Source: Roseovarius aestuarii (GTDB lineage Bacteria > Pseudomonadota > Alphaproteobacteria > Rhodobacterales > Rhodobacteraceae). From it: a stretch of DNA of 64,000 bases. Below the pieces are notes generated by a model. It was not told the DNA's origin. It did not search any database and was given only the letters and a program-made list of their open reading frames with translations. Of this stretch, positions 1 through 8,919 are shown piece after piece. Location of the stretch: assembly GCF_019966515.1 (NCBI RefSeq), contig NZ_JAIMIB010000008.1:1-64000 (forward strand), given 5' to 3'. Position numbers and translations under genes: made by a program. Every line of letters starts with the position of its first letter. Position 1 is the first letter of the stretch.

Positions 1-1373
1 CCACAGGTGAGCAATTGCCCGAAAAAATCATCCACACCGAAGGCGAATCCAACACCTCCGACGCGCGTAAGGCTTGGCTGAAAAAATCGATTGGCCCGCA
101 GTCTGCGCCGCTTCTGGAACGTGATGCGGATGCCTTTCTGCACCAGAGCCTGTCCAGCCCCTGTGTCAGCACCATCGCCAGGGCCGAAGACATCTGGATC
201 GAGGATATGGATGGCCGCCGCTACATGGATTTTCACGGCAATTCGGTGCATCACATCGGCTACGGTCACCCAAGGCTGGTGGCGGCGATCAAACAACAAC
301 TTGATGATCTGCCCTTCGCCCCGCGCCGCTTCACCAACGATCCGGCGGTCGAGCTGGCCGAAAAACTGGCAGAGATCGCGCCCGGTGATCTGGGCAAGAC
401 ACTATTTACCACCGGCGGCTCGGATGCCAATGAGGTCGCCCTGAAAATCGCCCGCGCCGCCACGGGACGGTTCAAGACCGTCAGCTTCTGGGATGCGTTT
501 CACGGTGCCGGGCTGGGTGCGGCCAGCGTCGGCGGTGAGGCAACTTTCCGCAGCCATATCGCCGGGCCGCTGATGCCGGGCACCGAACATGTGGCCCCAT
601 TCGCCTGCTACCGCTGCCCTTACAATCACGCGGGCCCCGATGTCTGCGGTCTGGCCTGCGCGCAGATGGTTGATTACGTGCTGGAGCGCGAAGGCGATGT
701 GGCCGCCGTCATTGCCGAACCGATGCGCGCCGTGCCCTACGTGCCGCCGCCCGGGTTCTGGAAGGCCGTGCGCGAGGCGTGTAACCGTAGTGGCGCGCTC
801 CTGATCCTTGATGAAATCCCAACGGGGCTGGGCAAGACCGGCCGGATGTTCGCCTTTGAACATGACGAGATCATTCCCGATATCGTGACGCTCGGCAAAG
901 CTCTCGGCGGGGGTATCCTGCCGATCGCCGCCTGTATCGCCCGGCGCGATCTCGATGTTTGCGGTGATTTTGCCATCGGTCACTACACGCACGAGAAAAA
1001 CCCGGTAACCGCCCGCGCCGCATTGACCACGATTGAGATCATTGAGGATGAAGGACTGGTTCAGCGCTCGGATGAGTTGGGGCGCTTTGCGATGGAGTAT
1101 ATGCGCGATCAGCTCACGGATGTTCCGGTTGTCGGTGATATCCGGGGCAGGGGCCTGATGTTCGGGGTCGAGATCGTCGAGGACCGCGCCGACAAGACGC
1201 CGGGCAATGCTCGCGCCGAGCGGATTTACTATCGCTGTCTCGACGGGGGCGTCAGTTTTAAGATTTCTCAGGGTTGCGTGCTGACCCTTTCACCGCCGCT
1301 GACGATTTCCAGGGAGGATCTGGAGGCGGCATTGCAAGTCGTTGTCGGAGCGATCCGGGCAGAGGCGGGATGA
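1..1373 (+). CDS. Class III aminotransferase-fold PLP enzyme, PbfA-like (5' partial)
   Basis: PLP-dependent fold-type I enzyme of the class III aminotransferase family. The cofactor aspartate lies in DEIPTGLGKTGRMF and the Schiff-base lysine in LGKALGGG; the HYTHEK segment also fits the family. The reading frame is open to the left edge with no in-frame ATG or GTG before the conserved part begins. A TTG at 15 is possible, but I think the true start lies upstream of the window. The N-terminal half, with the DFHGNSVHHIGYGHPR stretch and a cysteine-rich CYRCPYNH segment, reminds me of PbfA, the (R)-1-hydroxy-2-aminoethylphosphonate ammonia-lyase of phosphonate catabolism. No phnW, phnX or phnY is visible in the window, so a transaminase on another amino compound is equally possible. 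It is followed after 4 nt by a hydroxyacid dehydrogenase, probably cotranscribed. Confidence 0.75.
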   Translation, partial: TGEQLPEKIIHTEGESNTSDARKAWLKKSIGPQSAPLLERDADAFLHQSLSSPCVSTIARAEDIWIEDMDGRRYMDFHGNSVHHIGYGHPRLVAAIKQQLDDLPFAPRRFTNDPAVELAEKLAEIAPGDLGKTLFTTGGSDANEVALKIARAATGRFKTVSFWDAFHGAGLGAASVGGEATFRSHIAGPLMPGTEHVAPFACYRCPYNHAGPDVCGLACAQMVDYVLEREGDVAAVIAEPMRAVPYVPPPGFWKAVREACNRSGALLILDEIPTGLGKTGRMFAFEHDEIIPDIVTLGKALGGGILPIAACIARRDLDVCGDFAIGHYTHEKNPVTARAALTTIEIIEDEGLVQRSDELGRFAMEYMRDQLTDVPVVGDIRGRGLMFGVEIVEDRADKTPGNARAERIYYRCLDGGVSFKISQGCVLTLSPPLTISREDLEAALQVVVGAIRAEAG

Positions 1374-1377
1374 CGCA

Positions 1378-2388
1378 ATGAAGATCGTCCGGACAGACAG
1401 TGAGCTGCAGGTGCCCCTAGTCGATGCCACGCTGCGCGATCAGGGGCACGAGTTGATCCTTTTGCCTGATGGCGTAAGCGAGGCTGATCTGATTGCTGCC
1501 GTGGCTGACGCCGATCTCATCCTGATGTGCTATAGGCCGATCACCGCCGCCGTCATCACTGCTGCGGCAAATCTCAAAGGCATCGTGAAATACGGTGTCG
1601 GCATTGATGCCATTGACATACCGGCGGCCATTGCGCGTGGCATCCCGGTCGTCAATATCCCCGAATATGCCGAGGAAACCGTCGCCGAGGGTGCCTTTGC
1701 CCTGATGATCGCGCTGGCGAAAAAACTACAACCGCTGGGCCGCGCGATGCAGCGTGACGGCTGGGCGTGGCCCGAACAGCACTGGCTGGGTTCGGACATT
1801 GCCGGCAAGACCTTGGGTATTGTTGGGCTGGGCAAGATCGGCAAAAGCATGGCACGCATGGCCGGGGCGGGGTTTCGCGCCAAGGTCATCGCCTTCAGCC
1901 CCGGCATGTCGGCAGGGGATATGGAAGCGGTTGGCGTTGAAAAGCGTGACGATCTGCACCAGCTTCTGACGGAAAGCGATTTCGTCTCGCTGCATTGCGT
2001 GCTGAATGACAACACCCGCGGGATCATCGGTGCGGACGAACTCAGGGCGATGAAGCTGGGCGCCTATCTGATCAACACCTCGCGCGGCGCGCTGGTGGAT
2101 CAGGACGCGCTGCTCAGGGCGCTGGACGAAGGGTGGATCGCCGGGGCGGGCCTTGATGTTTTTGCCAACGAGCCGCTCCGCCGCCGGGGCCACCAGCTCA
2201 GCCCGCTTTTCGACCATGAGCAGGTGATCCTGTCACCGCATCTGACTTTCTACACCCATGACGCCATGCACCGGCTTGAAGCGGAAACGCTGGAGCGTTG
2301 CCACGAAGCGCTTGCGGGTCAACCGGTACGGGTGACATCGCAGGACCCCAGGTTGCGCGCCCAGACCGCCGGTGTGGTTTTTGACTGA
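1378..2388 (+). CDS. D-isomer-specific 2-hydroxyacid dehydrogenase
   Basis: NAD(P)-dependent dehydrogenase of about 336 residues, related to phosphoglycerate and other D-2-hydroxyacid dehydrogenases. The nucleotide-binding GLGKIGKSMAR motif sits mid-protein. The catalytic triad is visible as Arg in NTSRGALVDQ, Glu in VFANEPL and His in LSPHLTFYTHD. The frame extends upstream to 1342, but the ATG at 1378, 4 nt after the aminotransferase stop, gives the normal N-terminus. The substrate cannot be read from sequence. Its place between an aminotransferase-fold enzyme and an exporter suggests it acts on a 2-oxo or 2-hydroxy acid of the same pathway. Confidence 0.85.
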   Translation: MKIVRTDSELQVPLVDATLRDQGHELILLPDGVSEADLIAAVADADLILMCYRPITAAVITAAANLKGIVKYGVGIDAIDIPAAIARGIPVVNIPEYAEETVAEGAFALMIALAKKLQPLGRAMQRDGWAWPEQHWLGSDIAGKTLGIVGLGKIGKSMARMAGAGFRAKVIAFSPGMSAGDMEAVGVEKRDDLHQLLTESDFVSLHCVLNDNTRGIIGADELRAMKLGAYLINTSRGALVDQDALLRALDEGWIAGAGLDVFANEPLRRRGHQLSPLFDHEQVILSPHLTFYTHDAMHRLEAETLERCHEALAGQPVRVTSQDPRLRAQTAGVVFD

Positions 2389-2421
2389 CCGCCACGCCGC
2401 CGCCGGGTCATCAGGGCCAGC

Positions 2422-3258
2422 ATGAGCATCGCCATCACCCTCCTGGTCCTGTTCGCGGCTTTTCTGCACGCGCTCTGGAATGCGGTTGTCAAAGGCGCGG
2501 GCGACAAGACCATGATGCTGGGGCTGATTGCGCTTGGCCATGTGATCCCCGGGCTGGTCATCGTCGCATTTGCGCCATCCCCGGGATGGTCTGTCTGGCC
2601 GTATGTGCTGGCGTCGACAGTCATCCACTGGGCCTATTATTACCTGCTGAACGTTGCCTACCGGTTTGGTGATCTCAGCGTGATTTATCCCATCGCCCGT
2701 GGGCTTGCTCCTGTTCTGGTGGCAGTCGGTGCGCAGTTCTGGATTGGCGAGACTTTGCCCGGCATCGCCTGGGCCGGGGTGCTAAGCGTCTCGGCCGGGA
2801 TCATGGTGCTGACGCGTGGCGCGTTTAGCGGCGCATTGCCGATGACCGGCCTGATGGCAGCGATGGGCACGGCGGTGATGATCGCCGCCTATTCGCTGGT
2901 CGACGGGGTCGGCATCCGCCTGTCGGGCAACGCACTTGGCTACATCGGCTGGCTTTTCGCGGCCGAGATCCTGGTGGCCGCCTATATATTTTATGGTCGG
3001 ATGGACCGCCTGCGCGCCATGTCCGCCAAAGCCCTGTGGCTGGGTCTTGCGGGCGGGGTGATTTCAGGCACGGCCTACGGGCTGGTGCTTTATGCCAAGA
3101 CGCTGGCGCCGCTTGGCGTGGTCAGCGCGTTACGCGAAACATCCGTCATCTTTGCCGCGATGATCGGCGTCTTGTGGTTTGGCGAAGGGCCCAAGGGTAA
3201 CCGGCTCGTGGCGTCGGTCATCGTCGCGGCGGGCATCATCCTGATTGGCCTTGCCTGA
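2422..3258 (+). CDS. EamA/DMT-family transporter
   Basis: Inner-membrane protein of 278 residues made almost wholly of hydrophobic segments, about ten helices in two EamA repeats. The first repeat begins at the N-terminus (LLVLFAAFLHALWNAVVKG) and the second near residue 140. Members of this drug/metabolite superfamily export amino acids, metabolites or drugs; the substrate is not evident here. It begins 33 nt after the dehydrogenase and is probably the last gene of a three-gene unit. Its stop lies 2 nt from the stop of the convergent proW-like gene. Confidence 0.85.
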   Translation: MSIAITLLVLFAAFLHALWNAVVKGAGDKTMMLGLIALGHVIPGLVIVAFAPSPGWSVWPYVLASTVIHWAYYYLLNVAYRFGDLSVIYPIARGLAPVLVAVGAQFWIGETLPGIAWAGVLSVSAGIMVLTRGAFSGALPMTGLMAAMGTAVMIAAYSLVDGVGIRLSGNALGYIGWLFAAEILVAAYIFYGRMDRLRAMSAKALWLGLAGGVISGTAYGLVLYAKTLAPLGVVSALRETSVIFAAMIGVLWFGEGPKGNRLVASVIVAAGIILIGLA

Positions 3259-3260
3259 GG

Positions 3261-4745
3261 TTATTCGCGTTTGCCCTGCACCACCCGGTCCAGGATCATC
3301 GCGCAGAAGAGGATGGCGAACCCGGCCAGAATACCTTGGCCCACGGATGCGTATTGCAGCGCTTCCAGCACGTCCTCACCCAGCCCCTTGGCCCCGATCA
3401 GCGAGGCGACCACGACCATGGCGAGCGACAGCATGATCGTCTGGTTCACACCGGCTAGAATGGACGGCGCGGCCAGCGGCAGATCGACCTTGGTCAGCAG
3501 GTACCACTTAGAGGCGCCATAGGCGATGGCGGCCTCGCGGATGCTTTCGGGCACGCCACGCAAACCCAGTACCGTCAACCGCACGACAGGGGTGCCCCCG
3601 AAGATCATCGTTGTCACGACCGCCGCCGGTTTGCCGGTGCCGAAAAACGCGATCACCGGGATCATGAAAACAAAGGCGGGCATGGTCTGCATGAAATCCA
3701 TGATCGGGCGGATGAAGGCATAAAGCCGGGGCCGCCGTGCGCAGAACATGCCTATAGGAATGCCCAGGGCGATTGAAATACAGGCTGCCGTGCCCAGCAA
3801 CGCCAGCGTTGTCATCGCTTTTTCCCAGAAACCGAGGAAACCCATATAGGCCAAGAACCCTGCCGCCGCGAAGGCTGCTCCGGTGCCTGCCGACAGCCAG
3901 GTCAGCAGGATGATCATCGCCGCGATCACCGGCCAAGGGGTGTCAACAAACAGAACCTCAAGCGCATCCAGAACGGTGCGAATGCCGAAAGTGATGATGT
4001 CAAAGAGCCATTGCCCGGTGGCGATGATAAAATCGAAAAACGCCTCGACCCAGTCGATCGCGGTCAGGCGGATGGCGGGGTCGGTCGGAAAGTCCGTCAG
4101 CCAGGCGACCGCGCCGGGAAAGGCGAAATGCACGACGCTGACGGCAAAAACCACTAGCACGAACACCACGCTCACCCCGGTGCGCATCGGCTCCAGCCCT
4201 GACTTGATGCTGCGATCCGACAGCCAGTCGGAATAGCGCCGTTCCAGCACCGGGTTGGCCATCACGCCTTCGGCGATCTTGACCAGTATCAGGAAGGCAA
4301 CGCCAAAAAGCGCGACCCAGATCGCCGTGGCATCGGCCCTCTCCGCTTCGGCCCGGATGCCGTCGATGGCGCCCTCAAGCGAGTCGATATTGCGTTGGAA
4401 CGCCGCCCCGTCATCGCCCTTGTCGATGGCTGCCTGCAATTGTTCATAGCGCAGGGCCAGCGTGCCTTCGATCTGCTTGATCCGCTCGCGCACCTCGGCG
4501 CCCAGATCGCCGAACAATCCCCGGCCGATCTGGATAAAGGCGAAGGTTTCCAGAATGACGAAGGGCAGGCCCCAGTTCCACAGGCCCCGCATCCCGTACC
4601 AGATCGGCCCCAGCAGGGCGGCGATCAGGTTGAACGTCCAGGCAAACCCGGCCTTGGCTCCGATTGTCTGGAATTGCCTGCTGTAATAACCCGGATTGGT
4701 GGCGACGAATTGGGCAAGCAGCTCTTCTTTGGTTTCATCGGCCAT
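3261..4745 (-). CDS. proW: Betaine/choline-type ABC transporter permease (ProW family)
   Basis: Permease of a binding-protein-dependent importer for quaternary amines. At 494 residues it is longer than ordinary ProW. A hydrophobic N-terminal part of about 250 residues contains several helices and a charged coiled stretch around residues 85-135. The C-terminal half is the standard transport domain, with the coupling loop near EAAIAYGASKWYLLTKVDLPLA. Long N-terminal extensions occur in some ProW proteins. It starts 2 nt after proV and ends the leftward unit. The substrate (betaine, choline, carnitine or another amine) is undetermined. Confidence 0.88.
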   Translation of the reverse strand: MADETKEELLAQFVATNPGYYSRQFQTIGAKAGFAWTFNLIAALLGPIWYGMRGLWNWGLPFVILETFAFIQIGRGLFGDLGAEVRERIKQIEGTLALRYEQLQAAIDKGDDGAAFQRNIDSLEGAIDGIRAEAERADATAIWVALFGVAFLILVKIAEGVMANPVLERRYSDWLSDRSIKSGLEPMRTGVSVVFVLVVFAVSVVHFAFPGAVAWLTDFPTDPAIRLTAIDWVEAFFDFIIATGQWLFDIITFGIRTVLDALEVLFVDTPWPVIAAMIILLTWLSAGTGAAFAAAGFLAYMGFLGFWEKAMTTLALLGTAACISIALGIPIGMFCARRPRLYAFIRPIMDFMQTMPAFVFMIPVIAFFGTGKPAAVVTTMIFGGTPVVRLTVLGLRGVPESIREAAIAYGASKWYLLTKVDLPLAAPSILAGVNQTIMLSLAMVVVASLIGAKGLGEDVLEALQYASVGQGILAGFAILFCAMILDRVVQGKRE

Positions 4746-4747
4746 GA

Positions 4748-5806
4748 TTACGAGGTCTCCGTTCCTTCGATCACCGTGCGCAACAGATCGGCGCGGGTGA
4801 TGGCGCCAATGCGGTTGCCGCTGGCGTCGATGATGGCGGCGGGTTGTTCGGTGCCGATGGCGGCGGTGATCAACTCGCCCAGATGGGCGTTTTCGTCAAA
4901 TTCCTGGGCGGTTTCCGCAAGGCTGCCATTGGCGCTTTCAAACTCGGCCAGCGGCTGCATCACCGCATGGGCACGCACCACCTTGAGGCGCGAGATACCG
5001 GCGACGAAATCGGCCACATAGTCATCCGCCGGGTGCATCACGATATCCTCGGGCGTGCCGATCTGCACCACGCGGCCATCGCGCATAATCGCGATCCGGT
5101 CGCCGATGCGCACGGCCTCGTCCAGATCGTGGGTGATGAACACAGTTGTTTTGTTCATGTTGGCAGCAAGCTTCATGAATTCATTCTGCAACTGCCGCCG
5201 GATCAGCGGATCGAGCGCGCTGAAAGGCTCATCCATCAGCAGGATTTCAGGGTCCGCCGCCAGGGCGCGGGCAAGGCCGACGCGCTGCTGCATCCCGCCT
5301 GACAATTCATGGGCAAACTTGTTGCCCCAGGCGGACAGATCCACCATGTCGATGGCTTTTTCAGCAGCATCCATGCGCTGGTTCTTGTTGATACCCCGGA
5401 TTTCCAGCGGCATTGCCACGTTATCCAGCACCGACCGGTGTGGCATCAGCGCGAAATTCTGAAACACCATCGAGATGTGTTCGTTGCGATACTGACGCAG
5501 CGCATCGGGTGCCATCGCCATGATATCCTCGCCATTGACGACGATCTTTCCAGCCGTCGGCTCCAGCAACCGGTTGATGTGTCGGACCAGTGTCGACTTG
5601 CCCGACCCTGAAAGCCCCATGATGCAGAAGATCTCACCGGGGCGGATGTCCATCGTCGCATCGGCGACGCCGACAACGCAGTTGAACCGGTCCAGAACTT
5701 CCTTTTTCGAAATGTCACTGGCGCGGATCTCGGCCAGTGCCTCCTCGGCACGGTTGCCGAAAATCTTCCAGACACCGGCAAGTTCGATTGCTACATCCTG
5801 CGGCAC
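4748..5806 (-). CDS. proV: Betaine/choline-type ABC transporter ATPase (ProV family)
   Basis: ATP-binding subunit of about 352 residues. Walker A is GLSGSGKST, the signature LSGGMQQRVGLARAL and Walker B ILLMDEPFSALD, followed by the switch His in FITHDLDEA. The start is a GTG at 5806, preceded 6 nt upstream by a GGGGA ribosome-binding site; the open frame continues upstream into non-conserved sequence. The C-terminus (about residues 265-352) is a short regulatory tail containing at most one CBS-like segment, shorter than the paired CBS of E. coli ProV. It lies between proX and proW. Confidence 0.9.
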   Translation of the reverse strand: MPQDVAIELAGVWKIFGNRAEEALAEIRASDISKKEVLDRFNCVVGVADATMDIRPGEIFCIMGLSGSGKSTLVRHINRLLEPTAGKIVVNGEDIMAMAPDALRQYRNEHISMVFQNFALMPHRSVLDNVAMPLEIRGINKNQRMDAAEKAIDMVDLSAWGNKFAHELSGGMQQRVGLARALAADPEILLMDEPFSALDPLIRRQLQNEFMKLAANMNKTTVFITHDLDEAVRIGDRIAIMRDGRVVQIGTPEDIVMHPADDYVADFVAGISRLKVVRAHAVMQPLAEFESANGSLAETAQEFDENAHLGELITAAIGTEQPAAIIDASGNRIGAITRADLLRTVIEGTETS

Positions 5807-5826
5807 ATCACGTCCCCTGTTCTGTG

Positions 5827-5854
5827 ATGGGCCGCGCGAAAAGGCGCGGCCCAT
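5827..5854 (-). promoter_or_regulatory. Intercistronic hairpin between proX and proV
   Basis: Perfect 11-bp inverted repeat (ATGGGCCGCGC / GCGCGGCCCAT) with a 6-nt loop. It sits downstream of proX and upstream of proV in the direction of transcription. No U-tract follows it on the minus strand, so it looks more like an mRNA-stabilising or attenuating element that keeps proX expression above proVW than a full terminator. Confidence 0.6.
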
Positions 5855-5867
5855 TGGTTTTGTTGGA

Positions 5868-6824
5868 TCAGAGGCCCAACCAACCGTCCACGCGGTCGGA
5901 ATTGGCTGCAACCCATTCCTTGGCGACATCCGCCGGGTCTTTGCCGCCTTCGATCTGGAAGGCGAAATCCGAAACCGTTTCGCCATCGAGCTGGATATTT
6001 GCCAGCAGATCGGCAATCGCAGGCGAGCGGTCGATCAGTGATTTGGAATAGGCAATTTGCACCTTCTTCAGCGCATCCTCGGTCATGACCGAAGACTTTT
6101 CAAACCAGTCCGGATCGTCCGAGGGCTGGATGGCGATGTATTTTTCCGGGTCGAATGCGGGTTCTTCCAGACGCACGATGTCATACTGGAACCAGATCGC
6201 ATGCGGGCTGTAGCAGTAGAAGGCATAGCCCATGTCTTTCTTGATGCTGTCACCCACGGTTGCGGTCATCACCGCCTGATCCGCGCGGATTGGCTCCATG
6301 AAGGGCATTAAACCGTAGTCGCGCACCTTGATCTCGTTCACGTTGGCCGATGCCCAGCCGGGGGCGCCAATCCAGATCTCACCCTTGCCATTGCCGTCGC
6401 TGTCCATCTTCTCGGCCACTTCCGGGCGGGCCAGATCGAAGATGGAGGTCACGTTATTGGCCTCGGAAAACGCTTTGCTGACGCAAAAGCTCTGCTTGCC
6501 CTCATAGGGCTTGTCCGACAGCACAACGGTGCCTGCCTCATCGACGTATTTCTTGGTAAAGCTCTCCTGATTGGGCAGCCAGACATCGGGGTGCACGTCA
6601 ATGTCACCCTTGCCCTGATCCATTGCCTGGAAGATCGAAGCATTGTTGCCGGGCACCAGATTGGCCTCGCCGCCGATGCGCGTCTCGACCACTTCGGCGA
6701 TCAAATGCGCAATCGCTTGTGCCCCTGTCCAGGCCGGCGCGCCGATATTCACGCTTTCAGCGTGGCTGAGAGAGGCGGTCGCCATAAAGCCCGCAAGGGC
6801 TGTTCCCATGAGTTTCAGTTTCAT
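5868..6824 (-). CDS. proX: Quaternary-amine ABC transporter periplasmic binding protein (ProX/OpuAC family)
   Basis: Exported solute-binding protein of 318 residues. The start is the ATG at 6824, with a GAGGAG box about 8 nt upstream, which gives a clean signal peptide (MKLKLMGTALAGFMATASL, cleaved near SHA-ES). Aromatic residues suited to caging a trimethylammonium group appear in GAPAWTGAQA, HPDVWLPN, GAPGWASAN and SPHAIWFQYD. The first and third are typical of the OpuAC fold. It is the first transporter gene after an alpha/beta hydrolase 69 nt upstream and is separated from proV by a strong hairpin. The exact ligand is unknown. Confidence 0.88.
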   Translation of the reverse strand: MKLKLMGTALAGFMATASLSHAESVNIGAPAWTGAQAIAHLIAEVVETRIGGEANLVPGNNASIFQAMDQGKGDIDVHPDVWLPNQESFTKKYVDEAGTVVLSDKPYEGKQSFCVSKAFSEANNVTSIFDLARPEVAEKMDSDGNGKGEIWIGAPGWASANVNEIKVRDYGLMPFMEPIRADQAVMTATVGDSIKKDMGYAFYCYSPHAIWFQYDIVRLEEPAFDPEKYIAIQPSDDPDWFEKSSVMTEDALKKVQIAYSKSLIDRSPAIADLLANIQLDGETVSDFAFQIEGGKDPADVAKEWVAANSDRVDGWLGL

Positions 6825-6893
6825 TCTTCTTCTCCTCTGTTGTTCCATTCCGTTGATCGGAGTTGGTTCTCTTTATGATTGCATCTAATCGCG

Positions 6894-7697
6894 TTACGAT
6901 AAGGCGTTGTCAGTCTCTTCCGTCAGAAAGTCGTGAACTATCGTATTAAATAGCTCCGGGTTTTCCATATGCGCATTATGTCCACAGCCTGGCATCACCG
7001 CCAGATTGCTGTTGGCGATGCCCTTCCACAGCGCTTCGGGTTGTTGCCAGCCGTAAGAGCGATCCTTGTCACCCCAAACGATCAATGTGGGTTGGGCGAT
7101 ACCGGCCAGCGCTGCGCGCCCGTCCCAGTTTTCCATCGCCGTCAGACCCGCCATCGCCGATGCGGTCGAAACGCTTTCGCCAAGAGCTACGCAGGCGTCA
7201 TAGTCGCGGGCCGTCTCGCCTGCGGTAAACCATGTGGCGGCAATGCGCCGAGCAGTGGGTTTCACGCCTTCCTGGCTCAGGCGTTCGCGTGATTGGTCAA
7301 TCGTCTCGAAACGGTTGGGCAGCGCGCCCAATGGGCCGGTGCCATAGCAAATAAGCAGTGTCACCCGGTCCGGCGCGACCGCGGCCATCTGCTGAACAAT
7401 CATACCGCCCATCGAATGTCCAAGAAGATGAAACCGGTATACGCCCAGATCGTCGAGCAATGCCAGAACCTGCCGCGCATAATCCTCGATCGAAGCTTCG
7501 GCCAGCGCGGCGTGGCTGTCCCCGTAACCCGGCAATTCAGGCGCGATCACGTCGAAATCAGCGCTGAGTGCCTCCAACTGCCGCCGCCACATCGCTGCGC
7601 CACCCAGATAGCCATGCACCAGAACCAAAGGATACCCGCGGCCCTGACGCAGATAGGCCGGTTTTGACAGCTCGACTGTTGATGCAGCGTCCGACAT
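6894..7697 (-). CDS. Alpha/beta-fold hydrolase
   Basis: Protein of 267 residues with the alpha/beta hydrolase layout: oxyanion segment LVHGYLGG, nucleophile elbow GHSMGG, acidic residue in LIVWGDKDRSYGW and catalytic His in GCGHNAHMENP. The family includes esterases, C-C bond hydrolases and lactonases; the substrate is not predictable. It lies upstream of proX on the same strand, 69 nt away, and divergent from a LysR gene, so it may be the first gene of the transporter unit. The ribosome-binding site (GGGAGG) is rather distant from the chosen ATG, about 15 nt. Confidence 0.82.
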   Translation of the reverse strand: MSDAASTVELSKPAYLRQGRGYPLVLVHGYLGGAAMWRRQLEALSADFDVIAPELPGYGDSHAALAEASIEDYARQVLALLDDLGVYRFHLLGHSMGGMIVQQMAAVAPDRVTLLICYGTGPLGALPNRFETIDQSRERLSQEGVKPTARRIAATWFTAGETARDYDACVALGESVSTASAMAGLTAMENWDGRAALAGIAQPTLIVWGDKDRSYGWQQPEALWKGIANSNLAVMPGCGHNAHMENPELFNTIVHDFLTEETDNALS

Positions 7698-7769
7698 GCG
7701 TTTCTGGCATTCCCTCCCACGGGCGGCACATCCTTTGCCGCGCTTCGGAAGTGTAGAACAGTTCGTTTT

Positions 7770-7792
7770 GAAATCGCCAATTCAAAGATTTC
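7770..7792. promoter_or_regulatory. Candidate LysR operator dyad
   Basis: Perfect inverted repeat GAAATC-N11-GATTTC in the 155-bp gap between the divergent hydrolase and LysR genes. Size and placement suit a LysR-type regulator binding site controlling both directions. The assignment rests on symmetry and position only. Confidence 0.4.
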
Positions 7793-7852
7793 ATGAAACT
7801 ATTCTGAATTTGCATAGTTTGTGGTAATTATTCTCACCTGACGGAGAAAACG

Positions 7853-8737
7853 ATGGATCTGAACTGGCTGCGCGATTTCGAATGCCTGGGCCGTACGCTG
7901 AATTTCACGCGCGCGGCAGAAGAGCGGAACATCACCCAATCCGCCTTCAGCCGCCGGATCAAGGCGTTGGAAAGCTGGGTTGGTTTGCCGCTGGTGGACC
8001 GCGCGACATACCCGGTGCGTCTGTCCGAGGCTGGAACGCAATTCCTGCCCGTGGCCAAATCCGCCATCACGGACCTTTCAGAAAGCCGCCAGTTGATCCG
8101 CGATCAGGACAGGGGCGATCGTCAACAGGTCAGGTTCTCGGTTCTGCACACGATTTCAGTGCATTACCTTGCCAACCGCATCGATGCGCTGGAACGTGAA
8201 ATCCCGCAACTCCGCACGCGCGTGATCTCGGACTCGCTTTCAGCCTGCTGCCAGCTTCTGCTCGATGGCGCGGTCGAATTCCTGCTTTGTTACCGCCATG
8301 CCGATATCGCCCCGCAGATCGACGAGGCCGAATTTGCCCGCAAGGACATCATGACCGACCGGCTGATCCCGGTGGCCGAACGGCAGGCGGCGGAACGAAA
8401 CCAATGGGCGCTGCCGGGACAGGAGGTGCGGGACATCCCCTATCTGGCCTATGAACGCAGCACGTTTCTGGGGATTGTCACCGAACATCTGATCGGCAAC
8501 CGGCAGCTTCATCTGGACATGATCTATGTGGACGGGCTGGTCGAGGCGATCAAACGCCGCCTGCTGGCCGGCAGCGGTGTCGCCTGGCTGCCCGAAACCG
8601 CGATCCGCCAAGAGCTTGAGACAGGCAGTGTCGTTGCGGTTGGTGGATCGGAATGGGAAACGCCAATGGCGCTCTCCGTCTACGCGGCCCCCGACCAGCT
8701 TGATACGATCGCAAAAGAAGTCTGGGCGCGGTTTTGA
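7853..8737 (+). CDS. LysR-family transcriptional regulator
   Basis: Regulator of 294 residues with an N-terminal winged helix-turn-helix (residues 1-60; NFTRAAEERNITQSAFSRRIKALE) and a C-terminal periplasmic-binding-protein-like effector domain. A GGAG ribosome-binding site lies 6 nt before the ATG. It is divergent from the hydrolase/proXVW unit, and a 6-11-6 dyad lies between them, so it is likely to control that unit. The inducer is unknown, perhaps the transported amine or a breakdown product. Confidence 0.88.
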   Translation: MDLNWLRDFECLGRTLNFTRAAEERNITQSAFSRRIKALESWVGLPLVDRATYPVRLSEAGTQFLPVAKSAITDLSESRQLIRDQDRGDRQQVRFSVLHTISVHYLANRIDALEREIPQLRTRVISDSLSACCQLLLDGAVEFLLCYRHADIAPQIDEAEFARKDIMTDRLIPVAERQAAERNQWALPGQEVRDIPYLAYERSTFLGIVTEHLIGNRQLHLDMIYVDGLVEAIKRRLLAGSGVAWLPETAIRQELETGSVVAVGGSEWETPMALSVYAAPDQLDTIAKEVWARF

Positions 8738-8852
8738 TTGCCATTCTTTACTGATCGCCGCTGAGCTTTCAAGATTTTGAAATCGAAGCGAAAAATATGC
8801 ACCGATTTGGTGTGAAAACCGCGCTTTCGTCGCAATCTTTCCGCGAAAATCG

Positions 8853-8879
8853 CTTAAACTCAGGCGAAAAACCCATATA
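8853..8879 (+). promoter_or_regulatory. Possible heat-shock (RpoH)-type promoter
   Basis: CTTAAA followed after 13 nt by CCCATATA, resembling the RpoH pattern CTTGAA-N13-CCCCATNT, about 40 nt upstream of the coiled-coil gene. The fourth base of the -35 element deviates from consensus, so this is tentative. Confidence 0.35.
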
Positions 8880-8919
8880 TAGGGGTCACATAAACCGATA
8901 TTACCACGAGGGGAGTAAC

